Shown: positions 12,511 through 24,586 of the stretch, one piece after another
Numbering within the stretch: the first letter of the stretch is position 1
Layout: each line of letters opens with the position of its first letter
Assembly (NCBI RefSeq): GCF_030848805.1
Contig: NC_092369.1
Span: 8,035,199-8,099,198, forward strand
Origin: Temnothorax longispinosus
Taxonomy: Eukaryota; Arthropoda; Insecta; Hymenoptera; Formicidae
Direction: 5' to 3'
Length of the DNA: 64,000 nucleotides
Made by a program: the position numbers and the translations under genes
The notes under the pieces: model-generated
Databases searched by the model: none
Told to the model about the DNA's origin: nothing
The model's input: the letters and a program-made list of their open reading frames with translations, nothing else

Positions 12511-12735
12511 TGCACGTCGGATATTCTGCCGGAATAATAAAATACAGAACTTCTTTCGTCTCGTGTTTTCGTTTTATCCGCATTCCTTGCGTCTTCGCGC
12601 GTCTTTCTCGTCTCCCGACGTGTCGTAAGATGAGAGAATCGGTTTACTCCCCTTTTCGAAAGACCTATCACACTATCTCAACTCGAATGTACGATATTCT
12701 TAAATAAGTTTTAGTAACGGAATGCCTTTTCGCAA

Positions 12736-12978
12736 ATGATTTTTTTTACTCGACTTACCTTCAAATGTTTGATTACGGCTTTGATAATAATAATTAGTAA
12801 TAATGTAAGTCAATGTGTCGTCTGGAATTTCGACGGTTTAGATTTTGAATTAGTTAAGATTAATCGTTGGAAAGAGCTTCCTCCAAAAGAATGTCTTGTT
12901 AAAATCTTATGGAGCGAAAAATACGTGCTCCAAAATGCTACTGTCACATTTCAGTCGACCGTGAAAACCTTATATTAA
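12736..12978 (+). CDS. Small putative secreted protein with signal peptide, unknown
   Basis: An uninterrupted 80-codon frame begins with ATG. The first 27 residues have the shape of a signal peptide: one Arg and one Lys, then a hydrophobic core CLITALIIIIS, then polar SNNVSQC. The mature part is a mixed-composition segment of about 53 residues with Trp at three places and two Cys, ending NATVTFQSTVKTLY; NAT is a possible N-glycosylation site. The composition is less skewed than most chance frames in this AT-rich DNA. The ttttttttactcgac start lacks a strong promoter, and a GTAAGT at 12802-12807 could instead be a splice donor just after the leader. It could be a fragment or pseudogene of a larger secreted protein. 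The family is not recognised. Confidence 0.33.
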   Translation: MIFFTRLTFKCLITALIIIISNNVSQCVVWNFDGLDFELVKINRWKELPPKECLVKILWSEKYVLQNATVTFQSTVKTLY

Positions 12979-12994
12979 GCGTGACTAATCGTAC

Positions 12995-13107
12995 CTGCGA
13001 AACAGAGGCGGCTCATGCACGAGCAGGTGAAAATCGTTCTCGGAACAGATCTCACGGTCCCGATGGTGCACGGCGCACTTAAAACTTCTGGTCCGTTTTC
13101 CGCTCAT
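12995..13107 (-). CDS. Candidate internal coding exon (113 nt), unknown gene
   Basis: On the minus strand, tttttgattgcag precedes this segment and CGCAG|GTACGA closes it, so both ends look like real splice sites. Of the three frames only one is open through the exon. It starts in phase 0 with ATG and gives 37 residues plus two bases: a basic N-terminus (MSGKRTRSFK), then a Cys/His-containing stretch, then LLVHEPPLFR. It is GC-richer than the flanking AT-rich DNA, as coding exons usually are in insects. The next exon, further left, would have to begin in phase 2; I could not locate it. I do not recognise the protein. It may join the exon candidate at 14711-14847, whose 3' end has the matching phase. 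Confidence 0.45.
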
Positions 13108-13119
13108 CTGCAATCAAAA

Positions 13120-14700
13120 ATATAATATAAATTACATAAATATAATTAGATAAATTACACCCTAAATAAAGTAGATGGAGAGGAACTGGACTGCAGAGAC
13201 ACGATTTAAGAAACTTGTACCAAATTTTTTTTTAATACAAAATTTTATTAGAACGTATAATAAACTTTATTTAAATTATCATAAAGTTATTTGGCAATTT
13301 TTAAATGTGTGAAACAACCCACTTTGGCTCATATTACTTACTACAAAAGCATTGAAAGATTACAAAGTTTTGGAATATTTGCGTTCCATTTACGTAAATC
13401 GCAAAACTCGAGATTTGTCTTGCGGGAATTCGTAGGGACAAAGGCTCGTTGCCGGTTTTGGCACCGACCCGGTGCACAGGAAGCACAAGCCATATAGAGA
13501 GTTCCTCGAGGCTGATATTTGGATCGGGATCCGTTAACGCGGTTAGGCAAATGCAAGCAAGAACGCCAGCAAACTCCTCGAGATAAGTTGTGTATATGTA
13601 CGTAAAGTGAATGCTGCGCTAGGGGCCACTGCATGCCCGTTGTATTCACTCTCTACACGCTTACATACACATATATGTATACATATATATGTACCTTGAG
13701 ATCGTCTTACGCTGTAATTTGTAGCCCGTTTGCGCAGGGATAAGTGTGCACGCAATGACATAGCCAAAGGACTAATGCGGTGTAGTTAAAATTAATCAAG
13801 TATCAAGCGTAGTCAAATTCTCAACGTCGTTCGACGAGGGACGTTTGTGTGCGTGTGTGTGTATGTATGTTGTGTGGTTGTGTCATGCTATATTATTAAA
13901 GAGATGATAAAATAGCAACACAAAGAACATTTAATTTTAGAAATTATTAATGAAGCAAAATGCCAACAGTTAAACTTATAATTTATGGCATTTTTTATGC
14001 ACACGTCACTCTACTTAGAATTTTCTTTAATAATCGAGATTAACAAACTGTACATTTAATACATAATTATTGTTAATAAAACGTAATTATTCTAGCTGTA
14101 AAATTTGTGCGTGCAATTGAATAATTATGATTACGAACGCGGATTTAATGAACAATCGTTTATCAAGTGTATCTTTGGCACAAATTGCACAACAATAAAA
14201 TTTAATTTTCTTGCGTCATGATTTATCTTCTCGTGCAATGTGTCATTCCGAATGAATTTGCTTTTCGTGAGAAATATGCACGATATGTAACGCGAGTTTT
14301 CCACACTTTTTCTTTATTTACAAAGAACATGCAAACTGGATAAGCCGCCGGGCTTTCTTATATCTTCAGCCCGATGGCATCTCAGAGATTTTACATCCAG
14401 TCACTTTCTTATCACTTCTTCTGCTCTTCCGCACGTTTCATCTCTGATTTACGTTAGACATCGTTTAAGAACAGCTGCATCGATTTTTCTTACCGCATCA
14501 TAAAATACTTCCTTCTTTATTCTTATATTTGTCCGCTTAAATATACTTTATGTATTAAAAATATTATTTCTCAGAAAGTTTAGAAATGTCAGCTTAGGAA
14601 ACTTAAAAGTTAAAGTGAAAAGATCGGAAACATATACAGACAGTGACAGGTGTTTAGAAAGTATTTTGCAAATTTTACTGCTTATTGTGTGTCCTAGCTT
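13120..14700. other. AT-rich stretch between two exon candidates
   Basis: If the exon pair at 14711-14847 and 12995-13107 is real, this is their intron. It holds a (GT)n run near 13849-13870 and the AT palindrome at 13670-13692, and no supported gene. Confidence 0.35.
13670..13692. repeat. AT-rich palindromic run
   Basis: An alternating acatatatgtatacatatatatgt-type run of about 23 bases, self-complementary around gtatac. It behaves like a simple-sequence repeat. Confidence 0.7.
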
Positions 14701-14710
14701 GTATACCTAC

Positions 14711-14847
14711 CTGCTTCCTTCTTCTGCGTGTTATTTCAGGTGCGACACGCATTATCCTTATTTTTCGACTTTGACGAGCTAATAATCCTGAATGCTTTCC
14801 TTCATTTTCTCGACAATCGCACAGTGGCAAAGGTCGAAGTTGAAAAT
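14711..14847 (-). CDS. Candidate coding exon upstream of 12995-13107, unknown gene
   Basis: On the minus strand an open frame runs to AAGCAG|GTAGGT, a good donor in phase 0. That is the phase required by the exon at 12995-13107, about 1.6 kb downstream on the same strand. The 5' end is set at ttcgatag|AT (phase 2), which is a mediocre acceptor; the frame stays open further upstream, so the true boundary may differ. The translation is polar and becomes strongly basic, with SRKIRIMRV followed by TRRRRKQ at the end, which could be a nuclear-localisation or prohormone-like basic cluster. No family is recognised, and chance is a serious alternative. Confidence 0.25.
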
Positions 14848-15916
14848 CTATCGAAGTGAATTCTCTCACGTACAAAACGAATATTTTATGCCCACCCACA
14901 GAGAATTTCGAGATTCAATACCTTTTGACACTTAACATTTGTCGGGATATCGAATATCTCAAAGATCTTTTAGAATCAGAGTTATTTATAATATATCTTT
15001 CTTACTTTTTCCGTTTAAAAATCTATATATGTTTGCGTATACTGTATTGCATTATTTATATATAATTGAAAGAATAGAAATATAAACGAGATATAAAGAA
15101 AGAAAGAAATACGAACACATCTTTTAGCAAAATAGCATATGCAAACAAGTATATTGGTAAATGAAATTCATACTTGCATGGAACACGATTTTCGTTTAAA
15201 TAATTTTCCAATTTGCGGATGCCGATTATAACATTATAAGGAAACAAAATGAAAATGCAAGAAGCAGAAATTTCGGTTATCTCATGGTTCAGAAATATAC
15301 AACAATAGTGATATAAGCTTGGTTCCTGCTCGTCTGATTGTCAAAAAGGAAGTCGTTGAGTGACGAACGAGCTAGAAGAAAGAAAGAAGGGAAGGATGCG
15401 CCGGGAATGAAGGGCTCGATGGGAAAATTTGGACTAGTCAATGAAGAAAATTTAATTTGCTCCACGTTCAACGCACTTCTTCGTCGTCGGGACACAGTTA
15501 TCGAGCATCCACTTCACGGCGACTTTATCGACGTCCACTTTGCGGTTTTCTTCTTGCAACGCTCGTTTTCATTAACGACGTGACGTGGTTCCGATCGCGT
15601 TTCTATGTCGAGGAGATACTCTTTAGAAAATGCGATTCAAGTGCAGACAGCATTGTTATATACTGAAGTCCTCATCGTCACGATGAGACTTTGAGGCAAG
15701 CCATAAAAATACACCGCGGAGAATTACCATCTTTCATTAGGAAGTTTGTCTATTCCGATATTTTCAAGCGTGAAAAGTTTTAATCGCGCAACAAGTTTCC
15801 TTCCCGTAAAAAAATTAAAAATTAAAATTTCATTGTTGTTTGCTCGGAAAAGAGATTTCTCTCGTTTTCTTTCTTACACAATTTATAGAGAATTATACAA
15901 TTAAAAGATAACGAAC

Positions 15917-15966
15917 ATTGACCTATATTAAAAACAAATAAAGTACTTTTAAATTGACCTATATTA
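15917..15966. repeat. Direct repeat attgacctatatta, 36-base period
   Basis: The 14-base unit occurs exactly at 15917-15930 and 15953-15966. Confidence 0.75.
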
Positions 15967-16198
15967 TTAGTAAAAAAAAAAATTTTTTTATCGTTAACCC
16001 GTCTATGTTAAGTTGTTTTTGCGAATGTTCTTCCATTGCAACTAGCTTACTTTCTTTAAGTATACCTTTTCAGAATCCCCTTTCAGAAAGATATAGTATT
16101 TTGTGTAATATTTTTGTAACCACTTATAAAAACGGTAAAGATATTTATAATTTTTAAAGATATTTAGTTTATCTCGTACTTCTCTTCCTTTAGATGTC

Positions 16199-16226
16199 TC
16201 ATTACGCTCTTGCAGAAGCGTAATGA
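16199..16226. repeat. Perfect 10-base-arm hairpin
   Basis: tcattacgct (16199-16208) pairs with agcgtaatga (16217-16226) around the loop cttgcaga. It is too short for a typical microRNA precursor. Confidence 0.6.
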
Positions 16227-16314
16227 ATCTTTTATACACAACGTACGTTCTCATTTCTTCCTTCATTCGTATTTATTTTTCCACTTAATTCGAACGTGAA
16301 TTTATACAACAAAC

Positions 16315-16358
16315 TCTCTATCATTTTTCATCAAGAATTCTCTACCATTTTTTATCAG
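16315..16358. repeat. Two-copy imperfect tandem repeat, 24-base period
   Basis: tctctatcatttttcatcaa is followed 24 bases later by tctctaccattttttatcag, with only a few substitutions. Confidence 0.65.
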
Positions 16359-16879
16359 TGAAAATATATAATTCTGTCTGTAAAGTCGTAACGTAAAACG
16401 TCTTCCGCGAATATGATATAATATGAAAATTCTTCGCCTTATTGTATCTGGCGACGTAAAATATTCTTTAAATTTTTATCAATTGTTCCAATAAGAAAGA
16501 ATATAAAACAGTGGCATAGAGAAACAAATTTGCCGTTCCCGGTTTCTCGCACGTTTACGTCTCCGATTTATGACACGCAAACATTTCATTACTCGCTACT
16601 CCCCAACCTCGTTTTTCTAGTTTATACTCGCAGTTTCGCTCGAATATTCTTTCATCGAGCGTCTCACGATCTTATAAATAATAACGCACATTATTCGTCA
16701 CTAACAGATTAACTTTATGCGAGAAAAAATAGAAGCCAAGATTAAAATTGATTGATTGAACAAAGAAATGAAATAAATGTAATCGTGTTAAGAAGAATTT
16801 AATTTTGAAGAATAGAACATATTCGGTTTATAAATCTATAGTATATTAAATAAGTTTTATATGTATATGTATAGAGGTA

Positions 16880-17200
16880 GCGAGAGAATTTCCAAGAACC
16901 AGCGCTCGGCGCCCATATGGCGTGACGTAAGCGCGTAAACAAGGTTACCGCGCTATCAGCTATCATTCAAGCGCCAGGGCTCGAGTCGGTCGGTGGTGTT
17001 GCGCATCGTATTACTCTTTCAAACCTTGCCGCGACAAGTAGCAATAAGAAAGCACCAAACGGGATTCCATACGAGCGATTAGAGATTACAACCGTGGTCA
17101 ATTAGCTCTCGAGTGTATCGAGATTAATGACTGTCGGCGTATCGACGCGACGATTTTTATCGAAGTGGATATTCGGGATTGCTACCTGTTCAGTAAGCAC
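16880..17200 (+). promoter_or_regulatory. Promoter-like patch with initiator and CRE-like site
   Basis: A GC-richer patch interrupts AT-rich DNA. It has a TGACGTAA CRE/ATF-like site (16923-16930), an initiator-like TCATTC (16963-16968), and at +28 to +32 from its A the bases GGTGG, which match four of five positions of a downstream promoter element. Short CGGTCGG repeats follow. If it is a promoter, the transcript would run towards the plus-strand exon candidates near 19 kb. The call rests on motif spacing only. Confidence 0.25.
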
Positions 17201-17215
17201 GGTTAGGTTAGGTTA
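17201..17215 (+). repeat. Short TTAGG-type run
   Basis: ggttaggttaggtta holds under three units of the arthropod telomere repeat. At this length it is an interstitial or chance run, common in insect genomes, and gives no evidence of a chromosome end. Confidence 0.6.
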
Positions 17216-18725
17216 ATGCGTTACTTAATGCAAGAATATGATCTCTTATCGAGGCCTACAAGGAATTCATGCCTCAAAGAATTAATGATTCCGCGTGTAC
17301 GATGTACCGTGTTGTAATTAAACGTTGTGTTTTAATATTTGTCGATGCCATAAATTCGGCATTCGTATATCGGAGATTTGTCGCCTCCGAAATCATTATC
17401 GATTCGTTCCGAGAATCGTTACTCGAATCACGCTAATTTATGAGATGTTACGGACGGATTTCGTGATTTCTCTCGTGCAGCCCCTTCGAGTTATTCTGAT
17501 ATTCTTCGCGACATAATTAAGTACGCATCGTGTCGTGAAAAGCGTCGTGCGATTGCATTAACTATATTATATATTGTCGTATTATGGCAATTAGCTCGCG
17601 CGCGATCGCGAATTAATTATAGTTTCACGAATAAGTATTGTGTGAATGCAACGAGAGAATCTAGGGAAAGAAAAAGGCCTAGGAAATATCTGGCAACGAC
17701 AGTATACATTCATAAAATGAGCGACTTATTACGCATTTATCATTTATTATTAATTATGCAGACTTTCATTATTTCCTTCTTATAAAAACAAAAAAGATTT
17801 CTGGAGATTATATAATTCTTTTAACTATTACATTTTAAAACAAGTGAAACTGTGATTCTAATAAGTAAGAGAAATAAGCCGCTATATTTTTTACAATGGT
17901 TTAATTTTATTTCCTTAATCGCTTAAAATTACGCGATTTTTTCTTTTTTTGAAGTTAGAACTCGGTAAAGAATAGTAATATATTAATACTAAAAATTCTT
18001 TTAATCGAGATAAGTTTTCAAATCAATAATATAATTAGACTCGTGAAAGTTTCAGAGATTTAACGGCGAGATTTAATAAGTTTTCAAATGTTAAGTTTAA
18101 TTCGCGATAATATCTTATAACAGAAATCATTTCGAAATGTAACGAACAAAAGATTTAAGGGAATAAATTTATATTATAAAATAGTAAGCGTTTCGGGGCG
18201 ACAACTCGGTTGGCATGCGGCCTTGGTGTTTGTTTTCCCCGAGTACAGAATGCAGTTACAGTTTTTTGTGTACGTAAGCTCGCGTCACGCGACTTCTCGG
18301 AATTTCGGAAACGAGTGGTAGGGATGGAGTAAGGGTGACTAAGCATTAAGCACAGTGCACACCGAGCACACCGTGCCTAAACAGTGTTATATATCTTGTG
18401 ATTATTAAAATTATTAGTTCGTGTAATTTATACAATTCGCGAGTATCGAAAAGCGACAACCTTTTAATCAAAGCATCTATTTCGGATATAAAGAGTGAGA
18501 ATTATAAATAGTTATTTCATGATATCTACGGACAAAATTTTTTGAGAAATACTTATAGAATTGAACGTATTTTGTAAGGTGCTTTAAATTATTCGTCGAC
18601 TAAAACATAATTTGCTTTTGGTTTTAGATCGATGGAACACAATAAATCGGATCATATACTCCGATTTACTGACAGTGAGCAAACGAACGACTGCAGTCGC
18701 GATTTATCTCGTCGCGTGTTAACTT

Positions 18726-19008
18726 CGGGAGTGCCGTACAAGTAAACGGATTAAAATACTTTTCTTAAGGCTTATTCGATTCATATCTTATTGTTAGTTT
18801 AAGCCGGTAGTCGCACTTTCGACTGTATGAGATCTTATTGCCGACTTACTTATCAACTCGAAGTGCAGGCTCATCCGAAATATCGATATATCGCAGGCTT
18901 TATAAACGGGAGTGCCGTGTAAAGTATCGCGCGAAAAGTTTTTATTAATAATTAACTCGCGCGCGTTTATAATTAATCGCGAGTGTTTCTCGGGAGTGTT
19001 ATGCAAGT
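18726..19008 (+). repeat. Three spaced copies of a cgggagtgccgt-like motif
   Basis: Related 18-19 base motifs lie at 18726-18743, 18907-18925 and 18991-19008, all in plus orientation: cgggagtgccgtacaagt, cgggagtgccgtgtaaagt and cgggagtgttatgcaagt. They fall just upstream of the candidate donor at 19115, so they could be repeated regulatory or 5'UTR elements. Confidence 0.45.
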
Positions 19009-19031
19009 GGAAACTGAGGAGGACGTCTGAT

Positions 19032-19114
19032 AACCTGGAAGAAAGAGGCTTGACAAATCTGAGAGGAGGAGGAGGCCTAGGAGAGGCATCGGGCACCGGC
19101 GGAGCAACTTTGCG
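19032..19114 (+). other. Candidate transcribed exon end with GTGAGT donor (probably 5'UTR)
   Basis: The sequence ends in TTGCG|GTGAGT, a consensus donor at 19115. The phase-0 frame, the only one compatible with the open frame of the next exon (19392-19439), is open only from 19032 and contains no ATG, so the exon is more likely untranslated. Its 5' end is not visible; the promoter could lie anywhere upstream to 16.9 kb. Confidence 0.3.
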
Positions 19115-19391
19115 GTGAGTATTATTTTGTACTTGCATGAAATTGTTCTTTCTTATTAATTTTGATCTCGTTTATTTTATTTCGAAGATTTAAGAATAAT
19201 AATAATAAAAATATTTTTAAAGTGTTATAAAAGTTTATTCTTACGTAGATCTTTTTCGGAAATTATGTAATTATTTCAATAAATATCTACATTTAAAGAA
19301 TAAAAAATTTGATACGTGCAGTAATTATTTATTAAAATATTGATTGTTTTATGCACTGCTATAATTTGAATCTTATATTGGTATGTTACAG

Positions 19392-19439
19392 ATCAACGTA
19401 GGCAACGTGGCAGATAACTCCGCTGATGCGCATCAGTTG
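19392..19439 (+). other. Candidate 48-nt mini-exon
   Basis: It is bounded by tattggtatgttacag and GTGAGT, both good splice sites. The length is a multiple of three, so it could be a cassette exon. Only one frame is open (INVGNVADNSADAHQL). In another frame an ATG near its end (ATGCGCATCAGTTG) could be a translation start carried into a following exon. Together with the exon ending at 19114 it suggests a plus-strand transcript with small 5' exons; the product is unknown. Confidence 0.35.
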
Positions 19440-21553
19440 GTGAGTGATAAATAAATTTTTTTATCATAACGGATCTATGATAATTGCATTAAATGTACAT
19501 CAAATGTATCTGAATGTATATATGTGTCAAATTACAATTAAATTAGTAAAATTAGATTAATATTATATCTCATAGATCCGTTACTTTACAGATATAGAAC
19601 GACTTCCTCCTTAAATGTACTTTGCTTAATAGACAGGCTAAAATAGATAAAGCTTAAAATTTAATCCTGGAGCATCATTATTCATTGATCTGTGTGTTCG
19701 CGTATTCATCTTTATATATAAAAAAAGCGCCAATCGTCATTCTCATCGTTATTCATCTCATCGATACGTTTAATTAAATAATAATTACGAATGCGGACCT
19801 TACATTTTTTCTTCTGATTAGTGCGCGTGTAGATTATACTTTTTAAATAAATGTTGAATTTAATGTGCGACATTAAAATGCATTAGAATTAATGTGAAAT
19901 ACGAGAAACATAACGTCCCGCGTATACTTATTAAATATGTTAATATCTCGTAGCGAAAACGAATTGGCAGATGCTCAGCGCTAGTCTGTAGAAAATTCAA
20001 AGTTAAGCTGTGCTGAAATCGATATCATTTTAAGAGGAGAACTTAAAGACTCATAATCGGATGAGCATAAAAAGCAAGTTTGCGTAAGCTTGTTTGTGCG
20101 TCTATAAAGAAGGGCAGATTCGTCGTCGTGTTCGTGGCGACGTCGGCGACGGCCGACTCCGCTTTGTAAGTAAGTAAATCTTCGACGTGGATTTACGATC
20201 CCGCAGGGAGTCGCCCGTGTATCTCGTTCGCCATACCGTGGCGCGGATCGATAGTATCACAGACGGGGCCCCAAGCCTCGTTCTATTAATCTCGATCGTT
20301 TGTCCGAAGTTTATCGTCCTCCGCAAAGTACATTTAAGGAGGAAGGTCATCGTTCTATATATGTGCGCTGGAAACCACCCATTATCGATTGTTTGGACCT
20401 TAATTTTAGATAAGTTTTTTTTCTCGTCGCATGAATAGCAGAACGACTTTCTTTATCTGTGACCGAGATGTGATAGGATATCAATAATTACTACTAGATT
20501 GTCATTCAAGATTTTGATCTCGACTAAATTGAAGTTACAAGAACTAATGATTTCCTGAAAGAACATTGTAAAACTTGAGATATAAATTTTTATTGTTACG
20601 TTTCGGAACACTGACATATATTGTTAGGAAATTTCTAAATATCGATTATAATTGCACGCAAATTTGTATTCAAATATTACATTAATATGATAATTAAACA
20701 TGTCGTTATCATGACAACGCTAAGATATTAATGTCAGCATTACGTGACCAATTTAACGCTTGCATGAATTTTCAGAGAGAGTCTGGTAGATTAGGATAAA
20801 TGGCAGTTATTTAGAAAACAACGGCGGAAAATTAACGCCGGTAATTTCACGCACGCTATAGAATCACCGAAATCAAACCGATAACTGTCGCTCGCAATAA
20901 TCATCGAACACGATTGCGATTATTATATCAAATAATAGATGCTCGCAATCGCGAAATAGATGCGGTCATCTAACTCGTCGGGAATCGCGCAAATTATCGC
21001 GCGTCGAAAGTCGACTTAGCGGTATTTATTAGCATTATCCACGCCGTACGACAGGCTAATGGGTGTAGCGATAATATTTCCAGCTGTACGCCATTCGCGG
21101 CATCGCAAATTCGCTGGGACAACAGTTTTGCAATCTAAATCGGTTGACCGTCGACTGTGCCGCGTGTATAACGCGCTCTGCCCCATCCCTTCGCCCATCC
21201 TACCCTTCTCCATCCCGGCCTCCCTTCTCGAGTTTGCATTCGCGCAAACCCCGGCATAATGAAATCCGTGCCATTAGGCCGGACAGTAGGGTAAATTCGT
21301 GTTCGCGCAAACGTCGGTTTCCGGCTCGTTCGGCGCGCACGTACTCGAATCGAATCGAATAGAATCGGGATCCTCGACAATGCCCCGCAAAATTCTCTCT
21401 AGTCCTGCGTGCGTACATCTATACGGTGCTTGCGAGACAACGAGCGATGTTATTGACTATCTTCTTGGTATCATTGAAATCCCAATACACAAGTATGCCA
21501 TCTTTCTTTTAAAAGAATCTCTCTCTCTTTGAAGTTATAATCTCTTCCACTGA

Positions 21554-21589
21554 TTAATTGTACAATTAAATATGTTGACATATTTAATT
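21554..21589. repeat. Two overlapping perfect palindromes
   Basis: ttaattgtacaattaa (21554-21569) overlaps a second inverted repeat with arms aattaaatatgt (21564-21575) and acatatttaatt (21578-21589) and a 2-base spacer. They could form alternative hairpins or homeodomain-type TAATT sites. No function is shown. Confidence 0.6.
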
Positions 21590-23336
21590 AAATACATCTG
21601 AAATATCTAATTAACTCGTGACAAGTAAACGACTTCGCGCAAACTTGACGTCGTAAATATTTCGGAATATTTAAAATAAAACAGAGATGAGATTAAATTC
21701 GCTATATGCCTTCCGAGAAATTAGTTTAGTCGAACACGCAAGAGTTTCTTAAAAATACCTGAAGCAATTTTAAGACGGTACTTTTCGTGCACCGCGTATA
21801 TATTTCGGCTTTTGCAAGACTCATAGGATAAAATCAGACAGGTAGATAGACAGAGGCACTGTAGGGCGGGGGAGAAGAGGGGATGGAGCATTCTGTGTGC
21901 GTTTCTATCTACGAACGTGTGTGCCCGCGCTTACGCTACAGAGCGTAAGGGGCCAAGAGAGGGTAAGAGGCGAACGCTGAGGGTTGCACGCGAGAGTCGG
22001 GAAACGGGGTAAAGAGAGGTAAAGAGGGAAGAGGCCGCACGAGCGCGTCGGGGGAATTCGATGCCGGACGATCGAGCAATCCGATGATCGCGTCCTAATC
22101 GAATTAAACTCGCCGGTTGTGCCTGTGTTTACGATGGGCTGACTCGTCGGTTTGGATTTGCTACGTTCGCGCGATAATGGCCGCGCGTGCACGGTAGCGG
22201 TACTCGCACCATCCTCTGACCGTGGTGATACGTGCGAGCTCCGCGTTCCTCATCGATCCTGGTTGTTATCGCCGAATGGAAAACGTGGGCACTCAAGACC
22301 CTACGCGCGCATAGTACACACTGCAATCGTGTCGCAAGTCTTTGGGGTTGTTCATTTCGCACGAAGGGATGGCCGGAACAATGGCAAGGAATATTTCGAT
22401 ACGTAAATTGGACGACACTTTTATTATACACAATAATTCTCAATGAAATTATATAACTCAACATAGAGTTAATTCTTCTACTAAACTTCTTAGATTCTAC
22501 TTAGAGATCTTGAGATTTTTGCAAAATTTATATTATGCACATCTCGTAACAAATAAATAAATTTTCGACAAATATTATATTTTTTAGGAAATTTCATTTT
22601 TCGCTCATAGATACTTAAATATACTTACATTTTTTATTGCACTAATTTACCGCAAGTATCCAAATTCGATTTAGATCGCGAAAGTTGATTAAAATTTAAC
22701 TTTCTCTCGCAACGTCAATACCTATATAGGTTCCCGTAGATAAAAAGTTTGTTCGGCGAAATCCGAGCCATGCTGCTATTTTTATTTTTCGTAGATAGAA
22801 ATATTCCATTTAATTTAAAAGTATATAAAATAAAAAAACTTTTAATTAGTATATTAATAAAATCTAATTTTAATCAAAATTATGCTTATAACGTGATAAT
22901 AAAAGTTCATTTCTTGTTAGATATTTAATAAAATATAAGATGTATTTAGTTATGTGTATCTCGTTAATGTACGAAACATATTCGGAGATATTTAATTAAA
23001 TTTAATATATTTTATGTGTCGTATTATATATTAGAGGAAATTAATTTTTCATATTTGTACGTGGCGTATTATAAACAATTCTCCCTGATCCGAATTACGC
23101 TCCGCTTTTCACTCATACTTCGTGCTTTCAAAATGTCATATCACTATGGCGAATGAAATTTTCGACATTATTCCGTGTATAAATAAATTCATTCAGATTT
23201 ATTTGTGTGTTTACAGAAGCTATGCATCATCGTAATGTATCGATTTATTAAAAATTTATTGAGTCGAAGCTAATAACGCGATTATAAAATTGGATGAAAT
23301 AGATTAGTATGATACATTGATTTCATTATTTTATGG

Positions 23337-23356
23337 CACACACACACACACACACA
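23337..23356. repeat. (CA)n microsatellite
   Basis: Ten CA units in a row. Confidence 0.9.
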
Positions 23357-24586
23357 ATAATCCATTACATAACACTGCATATTTAATAAATATTAACTTT
23401 TTATCACGCAAGAATTCTACAACTCTACAGATTCGTCTATCGCATAAAAATGTGGTAGACTTCAAATCTCTATATTTCACATTGGATATGATATTTTAAA
23501 ATTGATATTTAGATGTATATTTTACTATGGTGGTATAAAAAATCGATTAGGTATTCGTTGCGCGCGACATATTCCTTCAACGTGCGTAAGGTTGTTCGAA
23601 CAGATTGCACATTGTACAACAAATATGCGAAACAGTGCTCAATACAAATGCAACGTAATTTCTTCCGTCGGGTGGAAATTTCGCTAAGATGACTGTAGGA
23701 GTCAGAAATGGCGGTGGAGGAATGCCTCCGGTAACAGTTAGATTACGGATAGATGCGAAATCGGAGAGCCACTGCAGGGCAGCTCCTGTCGACTCGGTCA
23801 AAGTACGAGAGTTTGTATAAAGCCCGCAAGCAAAGCGGATCCGTTTACAGACACTAATTGTAATTTTAAAGCGATCGAATCCGCCAACGATGTACGATGC
23901 GGTCGCGTCAGAGAGAACTGCGGTTGCGAGCTTACCCGCGAATGGTCGTCCGTTGTTTAATTAACAATTACGGATTGATATCAATCGATGTGCATTGACG
24001 ATGTCAGAATTATTTTCCAAGATATTTTAGTGAAGTCATTTTGGAAGAATATCGAGAATCGCGTTGAAAAATTTATTTAGCTAATGTCCATAAATCTTGC
24101 AAGAGAGTTTTTCTAAAAATTCTTTATATATGTATATCTTAAATATTTACGGTGAAATTGCCATGTATAGAAATCAACGGTACGTTACAATTTTATTGGA
24201 ATAGCATTTAGATAGCATCAGTAAAAATGATAGAAATAAGAAATGAAATAACATTTTTTACGAGATCGTGTCCGTAAGATATGACTATTTCAACTGCGCA
24301 AATTGGAATATTGGCTATTTTTTCTCATTTTTGGATCATCTGTATTTTCTATGAATTTCTGGTATTTTTATCATCACGTTAATTCGTTTTTTGATATCGC
24401 AGTCTGCGTCTTCTTATTCCACGTCGGAAAGTTTTCACGGCGCGATACGCATGATTACCGCAGCGATGATAAACTTCTCGAACGTAAATGCAAGAGAGAC
24501 GTTTGCAGCCTCTTAAATTTCGAGACGCGAAATGCGTGGTCGGTACTTTCGAAGGTTTTAGTCGCTAACATAACGTAGCGGCGGAG

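Larger units (their letters stand above)
15000..16860. other. AT-rich non-coding stretch with local tandem repeats
   Basis: No supported gene. It holds two small tandem repeats (15917-15966 and 16315-16358) and one hairpin (16199-16226), described separately. The minus-strand frame at 16042-16266 is Lys/Tyr-rich and overlaps the hairpin, so I do not call it. Confidence 0.45.
19450..24560. other. Long non-coding stretch with GC-rich islets
   Basis: No supported gene over about 5 kb. GC-richer islets at about 20990-21420 and 21850-22400 have open frames on both strands, as expected from composition. A donor-like TTT|GTAAGTAAGT lies near 20166 with weak acceptors upstream. A strong acceptor-like tgtgtttacag ends near 23216, but only a short frame follows. 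The stretch is probably intronic. Confidence 0.4.

Noticed and set aside
12215..12671. Two overlapping minus-strand frames of 122 and 134 codons
   Set aside because: Both pass through a (CGT)n repeat that creates Thr- or Asp-runs, and neither has splice or promoter context.
17201..17215. Telomere repeat TTAGG
   Set aside because: Fewer than three units, in ordinary sequence; runs this short occur widely inside insect chromosomes.
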